A stretch of 64,000 nt of DNA from Leptospira limi (GCF_026151395.1 NZ_JAMQPV010000004.1:186001-250000); one strand, 5' to 3'. Positions 53,766 to 64,000 are shown, numbered from the stretch's first letter. A program made the numbers and translations. Notes: generated by a model not told the origin, from the sequence alone.

Positions 53766-55303
53766 ATCAAAACTCACTCGGAATGAAATGGAAGGTATTT
53801 TTATCCACCATTGCGCTGTTATGTGCAATTTTTCTTTTTGACCGCATACTCTTTTTTGATTTGTATTTCCTATTCCCGAATGAAACCGAGTGGGATTCTT
53901 CTCCTTGGTACAACTTTATTTACAAAACAAAAGAATTACAATCATCCAAAGACAAACATAGAACCATCGTAACAGGTAGTTCCGTAGCCTTGTATTCGGT
54001 ATTACCGGACGAACTGAATAAAAAAGAAAAATTAAATACAAAGTATTCCTTTTTTTCGCACGTAGCGATGGCTCCAACGGATCTTTATTACTACAAAGAA
54101 AATTTACTTTCAACAAATCCAAATTTGGTGGTGTATCTACATAATTTTGCAGATTTACAATGGGAGTATATGGCAAAGAATGGAGAGTCATTTTCATTTG
54201 ACGAAAGAACATGGATCAAAGAGTTTTCGTCTCGTTATCCGACAAAAACCATCTACCCAACCTCATATCTAAAAGATTATTGGAATGAAATAGATCGTAA
54301 ATCATTATCGAAATTGGCGACAAAAGCCTTATTTTATGTAAGTCGTTACCGAATTTTCTTTTGGGATCCGATCGTAGTTTTTATTGATAATCATTTTCGA
54401 AGTGGTAGGAAATACCATTTATACCAAGGAGTCCTTCCAAAAGAAGGAATTTGGTCCAAGGGTTGGACTAAAACAACTGCAACGATAGAGTGTAAAGTTC
54501 AGAAAGACACTGAATCTATTTTTGTTCAAAATAAAAAAACAAAACTCCAATTCCTTTTTTTCGAAAATCAACATACACTGATTAACAATGCACCGATTCA
54601 TACTCAAATCATCAACATTCAAAAATCAGGATGGTTAGACATCCATTGGAAAGAATTAAATCCTTCCAATTTACCTTGGAGTATCGTAAAGATTCAAATT
54701 CTTTCACAACTCCCGACTGCAAAAGAAGTCAACTTAATTCGATATGGAAAAGATGAAGAAGTTGGGATACGGTTGGCACATTTTTTTTGCCATGGTATCC
54801 AATCCGAAAATCGTTCTTATTCAAGGGCAAGTTATTGGGATGATACTCGATTTGTTCAAATGTCAGTGGACGAGTTCCAAAAGGAATATTTTGAACGAAT
54901 GATTAAAGATGCTGGAAACCGAAAAGAATTGTGGAGATTACATGTTGTCCGTGAAGCAAAAAAAAATGTAAACTCTGTCGAATTCAAACCATGGTCCGAA
55001 TACAATCGGATCTTAGAAATTTCCGAATTTTTCTATCAAAATCAGATTCCGTTTGTTATCGTCTTATCTCCTGAAAATCCAATTGAATTTGCATATTATA
55101 AAAATTCAAACTGGCGAAAAGAGTGGATCTCTCACTTAAAGGAGCAGTTAACAAAACGTGGACAAACAGTCATTGATCATACAGAAGTGATTTCAGATGT
55201 TCGTTATTTTTTTGACCCACACCATCTAACGTATGAAGGCGCAAAAATATACAATTCAATTTTTGAATCTTCCATTGCGCCAATCATCAGTAAAGAGAAT
55301 TAA
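53738..55303 (+). CDS. Membrane-anchored SGNH-like protein of the glycan cassette
   Basis: The 521 residues have one membrane helix at about 18-42 and a large, probably periplasmic part. The first SGNH block HRTIVTGSSVALYSVLP holds a candidate Ser nucleophile and the last block YFFDPHHLTYEGAKIY holds DxxH. Between them a beta-rich insert at about 215-320 is unlike usual SGNH proteins. It is related in plan to the DUF1574 protein 6 kb upstream. An O-acyl transfer or hydrolysis on the glycan made by its neighbours is inferred. Confidence 0.75.
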   Translation: METNSRVPLNQNSLGMKWKVFLSTIALLCAIFLFDRILFFDLYFLFPNETEWDSSPWYNFIYKTKELQSSKDKHRTIVTGSSVALYSVLPDELNKKEKLNTKYSFFSHVAMAPTDLYYYKENLLSTNPNLVVYLHNFADLQWEYMAKNGESFSFDERTWIKEFSSRYPTKTIYPTSYLKDYWNEIDRKSLSKLATKALFYVSRYRIFFWDPIVVFIDNHFRSGRKYHLYQGVLPKEGIWSKGWTKTTATIECKVQKDTESIFVQNKKTKLQFLFFENQHTLINNAPIHTQIINIQKSGWLDIHWKELNPSNLPWSIVKIQILSQLPTAKEVNLIRYGKDEEVGIRLAHFFCHGIQSENRSYSRASYWDDTRFVQMSVDEFQKEYFERMIKDAGNRKELWRLHVVREAKKNVNSVEFKPWSEYNRILEISEFFYQNQIPFVIVLSPENPIEFAYYKNSNWRKEWISHLKEQLTKRGQTVIDHTEVISDVRYFFDPHHLTYEGAKIYNSIFESSIAPIISKEN

Positions 55304-55324
55304 CCTTCCCTTAGGAGAATCCAA

Positions 55325-56539
55325 ATGATTATGAAACAACTCAATCCATTTTTTGAATACTTGAACACAAAACAGTGGTTAACCATTGGATTATTTATCA
55401 TTTTATGGGGGGTATCAACTCTTTTCTATTGGAAAAAATACCAATGGAATCCAAGTTCAATGGTTAATTTTGGTCTTGAATTTGCCTTACAAAATGATTC
55501 GGAAACTCCCGAAAATGCCATTTTATTCAAAGGGGAAACCGGCGATTTGGGTGCAGGTTATGATGGTCAGATTTTTTACTATTTTTCCAGGCCACTTGCA
55601 AATTTGAATTTAGATTGGCCAAAAGGATTTGATGAATCTTACCGTGCCCCTCGGATCGGTTATCCTTTGTTAATCGCCATCTTTGGTATTTTTGGTAAAA
55701 GTTTTGCAATTTTTGGGATGTATTTTTGGAATATTTCTCTTATCATAGTTTCTTATTTTTTCCTTAGAAAACTACTAAATGAAGAAACAAAACCATATGC
55801 AGTTTTGTATTTACTGAGTCCATTTGCATTAGGTAGTTATTACGTACTTGTGAGTGATTCCGTAATGGTTTCCTTACTCATCATTGCCTATTATTTTTAT
55901 GTAAAGGAAAAATGGATTCAATTTATACTTTTGTCGAGTTTAGCAATATTAACCAAAGAACCTGCTTTATTCCTTCTATTCCCACTTGGGTTACTTGCTT
56001 TATTACGAATGGATTGGAAACGAGTCATCGTTGTCGGATCAGTTCTTGTTATTCCCGTTTGTTGGCATCTCTATTTATCTTATAAGTTTCCAAATTGGCG
56101 ACCAGGCCGCCTTACGGACTTTATATTACCATTTGAAGGATTAATTTCTTATTCAGAATCGATATGGAGGCAATTGGCATCTGGTGGAAGTATTAAAGAA
56201 TTAGCCCGATTGTTATCTCGATTCCCTCTAGTGATTCTCTTCTTTTTAGGAGTATTCCTTCCATTTACAGGAAAAATTCAAAAAGGTTGGGAGTTCCGAA
56301 TTTCCTTTCTTCTTGTGATGTTTATGGTTGGTACGGCAGGGTATTACCATTTTTGGTCTGTTTATGAAAACGTATCACGCATGTTTACATTATCGATTCC
56401 AATTTTACTCCTATTGATGAATGAGGATCGGCAAATTAGAAAACAGGAATATATTTTGATGACCTTATTAATCCTAGTTTTCTTTCTATTAAAAGTATTA
56501 TTCATATCGAAACAAATGAATTTCCAAGTTGGATTTTAA
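55325..56539 (+). CDS. Polytopic membrane protein, GT-C-like, last of the glycan cassette
   Basis: The 404 residues have about nine or ten membrane helices. The first loop contains GAGYDGQIFYYFSRPLA, a motif of a family of bacterial integral membrane proteins thought to be GT-C glycosyltransferases; the Asp lies where the catalytic acid is expected. A clear AGGAG site precedes the start. It is convergent with the dead Deg paralogue, overlapping its 3' end by four bases. It may transfer a polyprenyl-linked sugar on the outer side of the inner membrane. Confidence 0.78.
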   Translation: MIMKQLNPFFEYLNTKQWLTIGLFIILWGVSTLFYWKKYQWNPSSMVNFGLEFALQNDSETPENAILFKGETGDLGAGYDGQIFYYFSRPLANLNLDWPKGFDESYRAPRIGYPLLIAIFGIFGKSFAIFGMYFWNISLIIVSYFFLRKLLNEETKPYAVLYLLSPFALGSYYVLVSDSVMVSLLIIAYYFYVKEKWIQFILLSSLAILTKEPALFLLFPLGLLALLRMDWKRVIVVGSVLVIPVCWHLYLSYKFPNWRPGRLTDFILPFEGLISYSESIWRQLASGGSIKELARLLSRFPLVILFFLGVFLPFTGKIQKGWEFRISFLLVMFMVGTAGYYHFWSVYENVSRMFTLSIPILLLLMNEDRQIRKQEYILMTLLILVFFLLKVLFISKQMNFQVGF

Positions 56540-58008
56540 AAGTTAGAATCAGATGGAATTTGAAAACTTTTTTTAGCTTCTTCATTCAATGAATTGATTT
56601 CCTCTTTTTTGAAAATCAGTTCAGAACCATCATTCAATGTAAATCTTATGTATGGTAACTCATTCTGATTCACTACGTTACGTAAGTCTTCTAATGATGA
56701 AATTTCCTGGCCGTTTACTGATTTTAACACCAGTTGGTGGGTCATATGATAGGCTTTATTTCCTGAAAGTGGAACAACTTGTGATAAAAATATCACTTTT
56801 CCTTCTTTGGAGTTCCTTTTGATTCGATAAAAATCATTTAAGTACAATAATTCTTTACTGACTCGGTTTCTCCATTGGTTCCCATGTTCTGTTAAATAAT
56901 GTTCTGAAAGTTCTTGGAATATGATTCCAGCTAACATTAAATACTTTGGCATTTGAGATCTAGTATTTCCATGTGGAATTCGTATGGCTGTTTCGTTTAA
57001 GGGTTTGGATTCTAATTCTATAGTTATTGGTTTTTTGTTTCGAAACACTTTGACTTTTATTTTTTTATCAAAAGCAGAATCCGATTCATTTGTATTGTGA
57101 AACAAATAAGACATGTTTAATTTTCCAAATTTTGGATGATCAAAGTAACCTTTTGGATCTATTTTATAATTTGATACTTCTAGTATCACATCTTCAAGTT
57201 TTAAAATTCCATCTGTAGATGATCCAGGGTAAATTTCGGCAACAAGTACACCTAAATCATCTTTACGTAGACCATAGTCATTCCGAGAGGCACTATCCAC
57301 TAAAGGTTTGAATCGAAATCCTTTAAAGGGGAATGATTTGCCATCGATGAAGTGTTTGATCGAAAAAGAAGGGATCATTTTTCCCATTCCATTTTCTTTG
57401 AATTGGTATAAGATTCCTTGTGGGATACGGGAAGTTACATCTAATACAAGTTCACCAACACCATCTAATTTTTCTTCGGATTGGATTTCAATGTATGGGT
57501 ATTCCACATAACCACTCGCATAAGAATCAATATCCATTCGGATCATTCTAAGTTTTTTCTCTTCTAAATTCCTTTGGTCCTTACTCTCCATCACTGTGCC
57601 AGTACCAGGTAAAAAAACTTCACTTTGAAAGATAACAGCTTTTAAATCCTTTTGAAATGAGGAATCATTTAACTTAAGTATGGCGAGTCCTAAATCTGCA
57701 TCGATTCGTTCAACTTCTGCCGTATAAACTTTTAAGGTATCGGGTTTTTTCACTTCTATATTAGAATAAAAATAGATCGCTTGCGCAGGTACAAGAATCC
57801 TGTTTTCACCGATATAAATTCCTGTGGACTGCCGAATCTCTGGATTTTTGAATCTCCAAGGTTGGATATAATTAGGATACAATACAGTGACTTTGATTTG
57901 TAAAATAGAAGGATCCTGACTGGCCACAGGCACTGGTTTACTTTTGAGTGAAACAGAAAAACAAATTGAAAGAATCAAAAATGAGAGGATTGGTGATAAA
58001 AATTTCAT
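56536..58008 (-). CDS. Deg/HtrA paralogue lacking catalytic His and Ser
   Basis: The 490 residues have a signal peptide (KFLSPILSFLILSICFSVSL) and the same layout as the active Deg protein encoded just upstream. In the protease domain STGIYIGENRILVPAQAI matches GSGFIISKNRILTNAHVV, so the catalytic His is Gln76. The Asp is kept (DADLGLAIL, D105). The Ser site GNSGGP is replaced by LDGVGEL. PDZ-like regions follow at about 235-340 and 395-470, with PKYLMLAGIIFQELSEHYL between them. The stop of the active gene is directly adjacent. A binding, regulatory or substrate-capturing partner is likely. Confidence 0.85.
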   Translation of the reverse strand: MKFLSPILSFLILSICFSVSLKSKPVPVASQDPSILQIKVTVLYPNYIQPWRFKNPEIRQSTGIYIGENRILVPAQAIYFYSNIEVKKPDTLKVYTAEVERIDADLGLAILKLNDSSFQKDLKAVIFQSEVFLPGTGTVMESKDQRNLEEKKLRMIRMDIDSYASGYVEYPYIEIQSEEKLDGVGELVLDVTSRIPQGILYQFKENGMGKMIPSFSIKHFIDGKSFPFKGFRFKPLVDSASRNDYGLRKDDLGVLVAEIYPGSSTDGILKLEDVILEVSNYKIDPKGYFDHPKFGKLNMSYLFHNTNESDSAFDKKIKVKVFRNKKPITIELESKPLNETAIRIPHGNTRSQMPKYLMLAGIIFQELSEHYLTEHGNQWRNRVSKELLYLNDFYRIKRNSKEGKVIFLSQVVPLSGNKAYHMTHQLVLKSVNGQEISSLEDLRNVVNQNELPYIRFTLNDGSELIFKKEEINSLNEEAKKSFQIPSDSNF

Positions 58009-59496
58009 TTATTTACCTTTGATATGGTTTGTTCGTTTGATTTGTTCGTCTGCTTTTTCGGATTCGTCTCGGTCCAAAATCATCGGAACTTGGATTCCAT
58101 AAAAATAAATTTTGTAGGTTTTATCTTTTGAAGATTGGATTAGGTTCTTAAAATGGTTGAGATTACGCACCTTCGTACCGTTAAATGATTCGACAACCAT
58201 ATTGAGATAAAAGTCAGAATGTGAGTTTGTGGGGTGGGGTAATTTACGGTATAATACAATATCTTCTGTTTCACCATCTAATAAATTCGAACCTTCATAA
58301 AATCGATACAAAAGTAAACTTCCTCCTTGTGTTTGTCCAATTTTACTCCAAGATTCCAATAGATCTCTATTGACAGATTGGAATACGAGACCTCCCAAAA
58401 GTAAATAAGGGTAATCTGCGCCATACCTTGACCTTTGGTTTTCCATCTGTGGCATTTTTTTCGCTGGAAAACTCACTCGAATTTTTTTCTTCTTTCGAAT
58501 GAGATCAAACTGGATTTCTTCTCCGGCAAATTTGTTATCAATGACTTCTAAAAAATCGATTGAGTTTGATTCTTTTAAATTTCCATTCCTTCCGATTTTG
58601 CGACCATCAATGGCTGTTAAATAATCGCCAGGTTGAAGGTATCCATCTGCAGAACCTTGTTTGTACACACGGGTAACAAATACACCTTCCTCTCCACTGG
58701 GGATTTCGTAAAAGTTTCGATGTGATTCGGAGAATGAATTTTGTGTTTGGATCCCAAGTTCCACATAACCATCGTATTCCCCATCTTCTATATCTTTTAG
58801 AAAATGTTGAATGACATTGGTTGGGATGATATAACCGATATTTTCACCCTTGGTTGATGCTTGGAAAGCAACACCAACTACTTTTCCATTTTGAAATGCG
58901 GGACCACCTGAATTCCCAGGATTGATTGCTGCATCAACTTGCACAACCAAATGGCTATCAATTTGAGAATGTGCATAACTAGATTGTTCAATACGTGAAA
59001 CGATCCCTCTGCTGACTGAAATTTTACTTCCTCCGATCGGATATCCTATGATATCTACGGGACTTGCGAGTTCAGGTAAACCACCTAACTCTAATTCCAT
59101 ACTATCGGTGTAAAAATTTTGATCTGGTACTTCTAAGATTGCTAAGTCACAATCATGTGCAATATATAGAACCTTTACTTCGTACCATTCCGTTTGGTTG
59201 TTTCTCTGCGTTTCAATGAATTTTGCATTTGAAACAACATGTGCATTGGTTAGAATCCTGTTCTTTGAAATGATAAATCCAGAACCTGTGGAAGCAGAGA
59301 TCCCAGAAGACATCCAAGGTGAATATGGATCTTTTGCCTGAGAAAACACACGGATTTGAACTACAGATTTCCTCAATTCGTCAATGGATTGGCCGTTGGA
59401 TTCGGCACCTATTCTGAAAGAGAATAAAGTGAGAAAAAATAAAATAGTACTCGCAAAGGGAAGTGGGGAAGTTAAAATTTTTTTCTGATTCTGCAT
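58009..59496 (-). CDS. Deg/HtrA-family serine protease (S1C)
   Basis: I start at the ATG at 59494-59496, which gives 495 residues with a good signal peptide (MQNQKKILTSP, then a hydrophobic core ending GAES). Upstream ATGs at 59514 and 59583 (the latter reached from a longer frame) would lengthen the n-region and intrude into the divergent gene. The catalytic triad is intact: His86 in LTNAHVV, Asp117 in HDCDLAIL and Ser196 in NPGNSGGPAF. A PDZ domain (about 260-350) and a plant-Deg-like second PDZ region (PYLLLGGLVFQSV and beyond) follow. It acts as a periplasmic quality-control protease, paired with the dead paralogue downstream. Confidence 0.92.
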   Translation of the reverse strand: MQNQKKILTSPLPFASTILFFLTLFSFRIGAESNGQSIDELRKSVVQIRVFSQAKDPYSPWMSSGISASTGSGFIISKNRILTNAHVVSNAKFIETQRNNQTEWYEVKVLYIAHDCDLAILEVPDQNFYTDSMELELGGLPELASPVDIIGYPIGGSKISVSRGIVSRIEQSSYAHSQIDSHLVVQVDAAINPGNSGGPAFQNGKVVGVAFQASTKGENIGYIIPTNVIQHFLKDIEDGEYDGYVELGIQTQNSFSESHRNFYEIPSGEEGVFVTRVYKQGSADGYLQPGDYLTAIDGRKIGRNGNLKESNSIDFLEVIDNKFAGEEIQFDLIRKKKKIRVSFPAKKMPQMENQRSRYGADYPYLLLGGLVFQSVNRDLLESWSKIGQTQGGSLLLYRFYEGSNLLDGETEDIVLYRKLPHPTNSHSDFYLNMVVESFNGTKVRNLNHFKNLIQSSKDKTYKIYFYGIQVPMILDRDESEKADEQIKRTNHIKGK

Positions 59497-60625
59497 GAGT
59501 TTTTTTGAATCCATTTTATTCGGATCGGTAGCCTTCTTTTCGTTAATCACAGGCATCGTTTCCTTTAGAAAGAACCCTCGCACGGGAATGAAAACAAGTT
59601 TTTCAATTCTTGCTGGATTTTTCTGTGTCGGTAATTTGACAATCTTACTTGATACTTTGTTTTTAAAAAACCAAATCCTAAACCACCCTCATATCATTTC
59701 GACATTCCTTGTTTTTTTATCATTTGTTCTGATTTTTTTTGGACTCCATTTTCCTACTTTTTTCCGTAACTTCCCAAAACTACTCATCATCTCTTCTTTT
59801 GTTTTTGGTATGGGGATCATGTTACTATTGGTTGATTTGGGAATACTCAACGATGTATATCCTGAGGCTAGTTTGATACTATTGAAATATTACTATAACG
59901 CTTATTATATAGTGACATTCATTGTGTTTTCTTACTTGATCATTGCAAAACTGCGTTTTAATTTCCCAGCGATTCAAACTTTCATGGAATATATTTATTA
60001 TGCAGCATTTGTAACTTGTTTTAGTTTCCTAATCATTTGTAATTTCCCATTACTCATCCCAATCTCAATTTCCTATTTTCTGCATTTTTTCTTATTTTTG
60101 AATTTATTGTTTTTATTCTGTTTTACCGTATTTTTATTCCATTATTCCTTTACGAAGGATTATCTAACTCATCCTTTTTCCTTTTTATTTGAAAGATCAA
60201 AACAAATCTTCGAGGAACAGATCCCTGCAAATCGATCCAATTCAAGGTTAGTGAAAGAAAAACTTTGGAATTTGTATGAGAAACAAAATTGGCGAAAAAC
60301 AATGGATAGTTTCTGGTTCCAAATTTTAGTAGATGAAACTTTGGACAATGCTCTTGAACACGGCGGGAAAAGAGAAGAGGATATCATCACCGTACATGTG
60401 TTTGAGTCTTCAAAGTACATTGATGTTTACGTGATTGATAGTGGAAAAGGATTTAACCCAAGGTCAATCCCAAGCCCAATTGAATCAGATCGAAAATTGG
60501 TAACTGGTGGACGTGGGATCCATATCCTTAAAAAACTATTTTTAGTAAGATGGAATTTTTTAGGTAATGAAGTGAATATCAGAGTGGATAAAACAAAAAG
60601 TTCCGATTGGAAAACAAACGTTTAG
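59495..60625 (+). CDS. Polytopic membrane protein with HATPase (anti-sigma/kinase-like) domain
   Basis: The 376 residues have seven or eight membrane helices in the first 220 residues and then a GHKL ATPase domain of the RsbW type: VDETLDNALEHGGKRE for the N-box, VYVIDSGKGFNPRS for G1 and TGGRGIHILKKLFLV for G2. There is no phosphoacceptor histidine region. Such a protein could be a membrane-bound anti-sigma or anti-anti-sigma kinase of a partner-switching system. Its start codon shares bases with the start of the divergent Deg gene, hinting at linked control of envelope stress. Confidence 0.83.
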   Translation: MSFFESILFGSVAFFSLITGIVSFRKNPRTGMKTSFSILAGFFCVGNLTILLDTLFLKNQILNHPHIISTFLVFLSFVLIFFGLHFPTFFRNFPKLLIISSFVFGMGIMLLLVDLGILNDVYPEASLILLKYYYNAYYIVTFIVFSYLIIAKLRFNFPAIQTFMEYIYYAAFVTCFSFLIICNFPLLIPISISYFLHFFLFLNLLFLFCFTVFLFHYSFTKDYLTHPFSFLFERSKQIFEEQIPANRSNSRLVKEKLWNLYEKQNWRKTMDSFWFQILVDETLDNALEHGGKREEDIITVHVFESSKYIDVYVIDSGKGFNPRSIPSPIESDRKLVTGGRGIHILKKLFLVRWNFLGNEVNIRVDKTKSSDWKTNV

Positions 60626-60658
60626 TCGAAACTTTTTGATATGAACTAAAAACTAAGT

Positions 60659-61192
60659 TTAATGTCCTTCAAACTCACAAATAGAATAAACATCAATACC
60701 ATAAGTATCTTTGATTCTTTTTGCTCCACCTAAATCAGGCAAGTTGATGATAGTAGAACATTCATGAATTTGACCTTTTAGGTTTTGGATGAGTTTAATG
60801 GATGCTTCCAAAGTTCCACCAGTTGCAATTAAATCGTCCATGATGAGAACTTTGTCTCCTGGTACAATGGCATCAGTATGGATTTCCACATGGTCAACAC
60901 CATATTCTAGAGCATAGGATTCGGAAATGGTATTCCCAGGAAGTTTTCCTTTTTTTCGAATGGGAACAAACCCAACTCCTAATTGGAAAGCGAGTGCAGC
61001 ACCTGGAATAAATCCTCTTGCATCAATCGCTGCAATTTTATTTAATTTTGCATTTTGGTATCGTTCTACAAACATCCCAATGGTCAGTTGGAAACCCTCT
61101 GGGTCGATGAGAAGGGAAGTGATGTCTCGAAACAAAATCCCTGGTTTTGGGTAATCAGGAATGGTTCGAATCTTAGATTTAACAATGGACAT
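60659..61192 (-). CDS. apt: Adenine phosphoribosyltransferase
   Basis: The enzyme salvages adenine to AMP using phosphoribosyl pyrophosphate. The 177 residues are typical: [15 protein letters not shown] near the N-terminus, [13 protein letters not shown] at about 57-69, [12 protein letters not shown] for the flexible loop, and the PRPP motif [13 protein letters not shown] at about 117-129. It lies downstream of htpX on the minus strand beyond a strong terminator, so it has its own promoter in the short gap. The purine-type permease nearby fits a salvage role. Confidence 0.97.
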   Translation of the reverse strand: MSIVKSKIRTIPDYPKPGILFRDITSLLIDPEGFQLTIGMFVERYQNAKLNKIAAIDARGFIPGAALAFQLGVGFVPIRKKGKLPGNTISESYALEYGVDHVEIHTDAIVPGDKVLIMDDLIATGGTLEASIKLIQNLKGQIHECSTIINLPDLGGAKRIKDTYGIDVYSICEFEGH

Positions 61193-61227
61193 ATAAGGAT
61201 GAAACCAAAGATGTCAAGGGTCTTGCA

Positions 61228-61257
61228 ATAAAAAAAGGTCGGCAATTGCCGACCTTT
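61228..61257 (-). terminator. Rho-independent terminator after htpX
   Basis: A perfect palindrome AAAGGTCGGC-AATT-GCCGACCTTT (61234-61257) is followed on the minus strand by a T-run (61231-61237 region). It ends the minus-strand htpX transcript 28 bases after its stop. Confidence 0.92.
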
Positions 61258-61285
61258 CGAATTGTTTTTAAACTTTTGGAAATGA

Positions 61286-62176
61286 TTATCTCATTTGTTT
61301 GAGAGCAAGGATTCGATCTTCCAATGCCGGGTGAGTGGCAAAAAGAGATAAGAATCCTCCTTTCTTAGAAGATATTTTAAAGGAAGCGATTGCTTCTCCT
61401 CTTGGGTCTTCTGGCATCTCCACCATTTGTCTAAGGGATTCGAGAGCTGAAATCATCGACTCTCTTCCCGCAAGTTTAGCACCACCTGCATCTGCTCGGA
61501 ATTCTCTTTGGCGAGAGAAATAAGCAACTGCCATAGATCCTAAGATTGAGAAAACAATGTCAAGAGCGATGGTCACAACAATTCTGACAATGTGAGCCAT
61601 TTCTTCTTTCACTGCATTGGACGCTACGTAAGCAATGATACGAGAGATGAACATTGCAAAAGAGTTCACAACACCTTGGATCAGAGTTAAGGTCACCATA
61701 TCTCCGTTTGCTACGTGAGACAATTCATGTGCAAGCACACCTTCTAACTCTTGTGTGTTCATTCGATTGAGTAGTCCAGTGGAAACGGCAACAAGGGCAC
61801 TTGATTTACTAGGTCCAGTAGCAAACGCATTTACTTCTGGAGATTCGTAAATTCCCACTTCTGGCATGGGAAGGTGGGCACGTTGTGCTAAAGACTGCAC
61901 TCGACGATACACGTCCATTTCATGAGCAGAAGCTTGTTTTGGGTCGATGACTTTGACACCCATCGTCCATTTCGCCATCATTTTGGAAAGTAAGAGCGAA
62001 ATAAAAGACCCCGCCATACCCCACATTAAACAGAATACAATGAGTTGTGTTAGATCCAAACCATAGGCACGGATGCTAAATCCCATCGAACCCAAAAGGG
62101 TAGTCACGATGGAGATTGTTGTCATAATCAAAATATTGGTTAACAGGAAAAAACCGATTCGTTTGATCCAAGTCAT
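61286..62176 (-). CDS. htpX: Membrane zinc metalloprotease HtpX
   Basis: HtpX is an inner-membrane M48 protease that degrades damaged membrane proteins. The 296 residues have two N-terminal and two central membrane helices. The zinc motif HELSH lies in GVLAHELSHVANGDM at about residues 143-157, and the third ligand Glu is in QREFRADAGGAKL. The segment VNAFATGPSKSSALVAVSTG before the zinc motif is typical. It is followed by a strong terminator and is separated from the permease gene by 86 bases. Confidence 0.97.
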   Translation of the reverse strand: MTWIKRIGFFLLTNILIMTTISIVTTLLGSMGFSIRAYGLDLTQLIVFCLMWGMAGSFISLLLSKMMAKWTMGVKVIDPKQASAHEMDVYRRVQSLAQRAHLPMPEVGIYESPEVNAFATGPSKSSALVAVSTGLLNRMNTQELEGVLAHELSHVANGDMVTLTLIQGVVNSFAMFISRIIAYVASNAVKEEMAHIVRIVVTIALDIVFSILGSMAVAYFSRQREFRADAGGAKLAGRESMISALESLRQMVEMPEDPRGEAIASFKISSKKGGFLSLFATHPALEDRILALKQMR

Positions 62177-62262
62177 AGGAAATTGTTCTCCTTACGGTTC
62201 TAAACTAGAACCTACATATTAGACTGAAACTTTACGTCTCTTGCCAAAAGATTACAAGCAAT

Positions 62263-63875
<1,613 letters not shown>

Positions 63876-63879
<4 letters not shown>

Positions 63880-64000
63880 TCGTTTCGTTTGCCTCCAAAA
63901 TCAACTCGAATGACATTCCCGTCGCCAGTGACTTCTGGTTTTTGGGATTTTGGTTTGGATAATGATTCTTCAGGGTTTGTGTTTGTTTCGATTTGTAAAA
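63876..64000 (-). CDS. 3' end of an unidentified gene, cut by the window edge
   Basis: A frame open from the right edge ends in TGA at 63876-63878, overlapping the permease start by four bases. The visible 40 residues are polar (TNTNPEESLSKPKSQKPEVT) and end VIRVDFGGKRNE. This is too little for a family call. The overlap shows that it is in the same operon as the permease. Confidence 0.7.

Overview
The window reads as a contiguous stretch of spirochaete chromosome, most likely a Leptospira and probably of the saprophytic (L. biflexa-like) clade. This is inferred from moderately AT-rich DNA, relaxed spirochaetal lipoboxes, two Leptospira-type DUF1574/SGNH proteins, a eukaryote-like UDP-glucose pyrophosphorylase, frequent TTG and GTG starts, and the mixture of methylmalonyl-CoA mutase, cbb3 oxidase and CheD genes. 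No rRNA, tRNA, CRISPR array, transposase or prophage gene was seen. Both ends cut through genes: ccoO on the left and an unidentified gene on the right.

Left part (1-20.8 kb). The cbb3 oxidase genes ccoN-ccoO sit behind a promoter whose -35 box lies inside an FNR-like palindrome. Next come a secreted coiled-coil protein, the glutamate synthase pair gltB-gltD, and a minus-strand run cheD-HDOD-aroK. On the plus strand are a TraB/PrgY membrane protein, a lipoprotein, and a 13-cysteine Csp1-type copper storage protein. Then follow a hydrolase-like protein without a nucleophilic serine, a UDP-glucose pyrophosphorylase group, and an exbB-tonB pair followed by a papain-like protein that has lost both catalytic Cys and His.

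Middle (20.8-38.2 kb). A GT-C type membrane protein precedes an AcrB-type RND pump. A frameshifted PilZ gene and a two-component pair follow. The methylmalonyl-CoA mutase operon (small exported protein, mutA, mutB, meaB) is next, then a lysoplasmalogenase-like protein, a ferritin-like protein with a histone-H1-like tail, a DUF2505 protein and an EamA transporter. A palindromic intergenic element comes before a DUF302 gene whose promoter region carries a CsoR/CstR-like operator.

Right part (38.2-64 kb). speE is followed by an outer-membrane-protein/lipoprotein group, including a lipoprotein with an HEGGH zinc motif, and pyrF. A three-gene fatty-acid modification operon (FAD oxidoreductase, DUF1365, cyclopropane-fatty-acid synthase) follows. 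Next are a DUF1574 protein, an M30 metallopeptidase and a five-gene surface-glycan cassette that starts with a nucleotidyltransferase-glycosyltransferase fusion. A tandem of an intact Deg protease and a catalytically dead Deg paralogue lies opposite a membrane HATPase protein. The window closes with apt, htpX and an NCS2-type permease.

The most distinctive theme is the number of enzyme homologues lacking key catalytic residues: papain-like, alpha/beta hydrolase, Deg paralogue, SDR epimerase and ferritin-like. Several of these are exported or sit in envelope-related operons. The best candidates for something undescribed are the exbB-tonB-pseudopapain operon, the Deg/pseudo-Deg pair, and the OMP-lipoprotein-HEGGH lipoprotein group.
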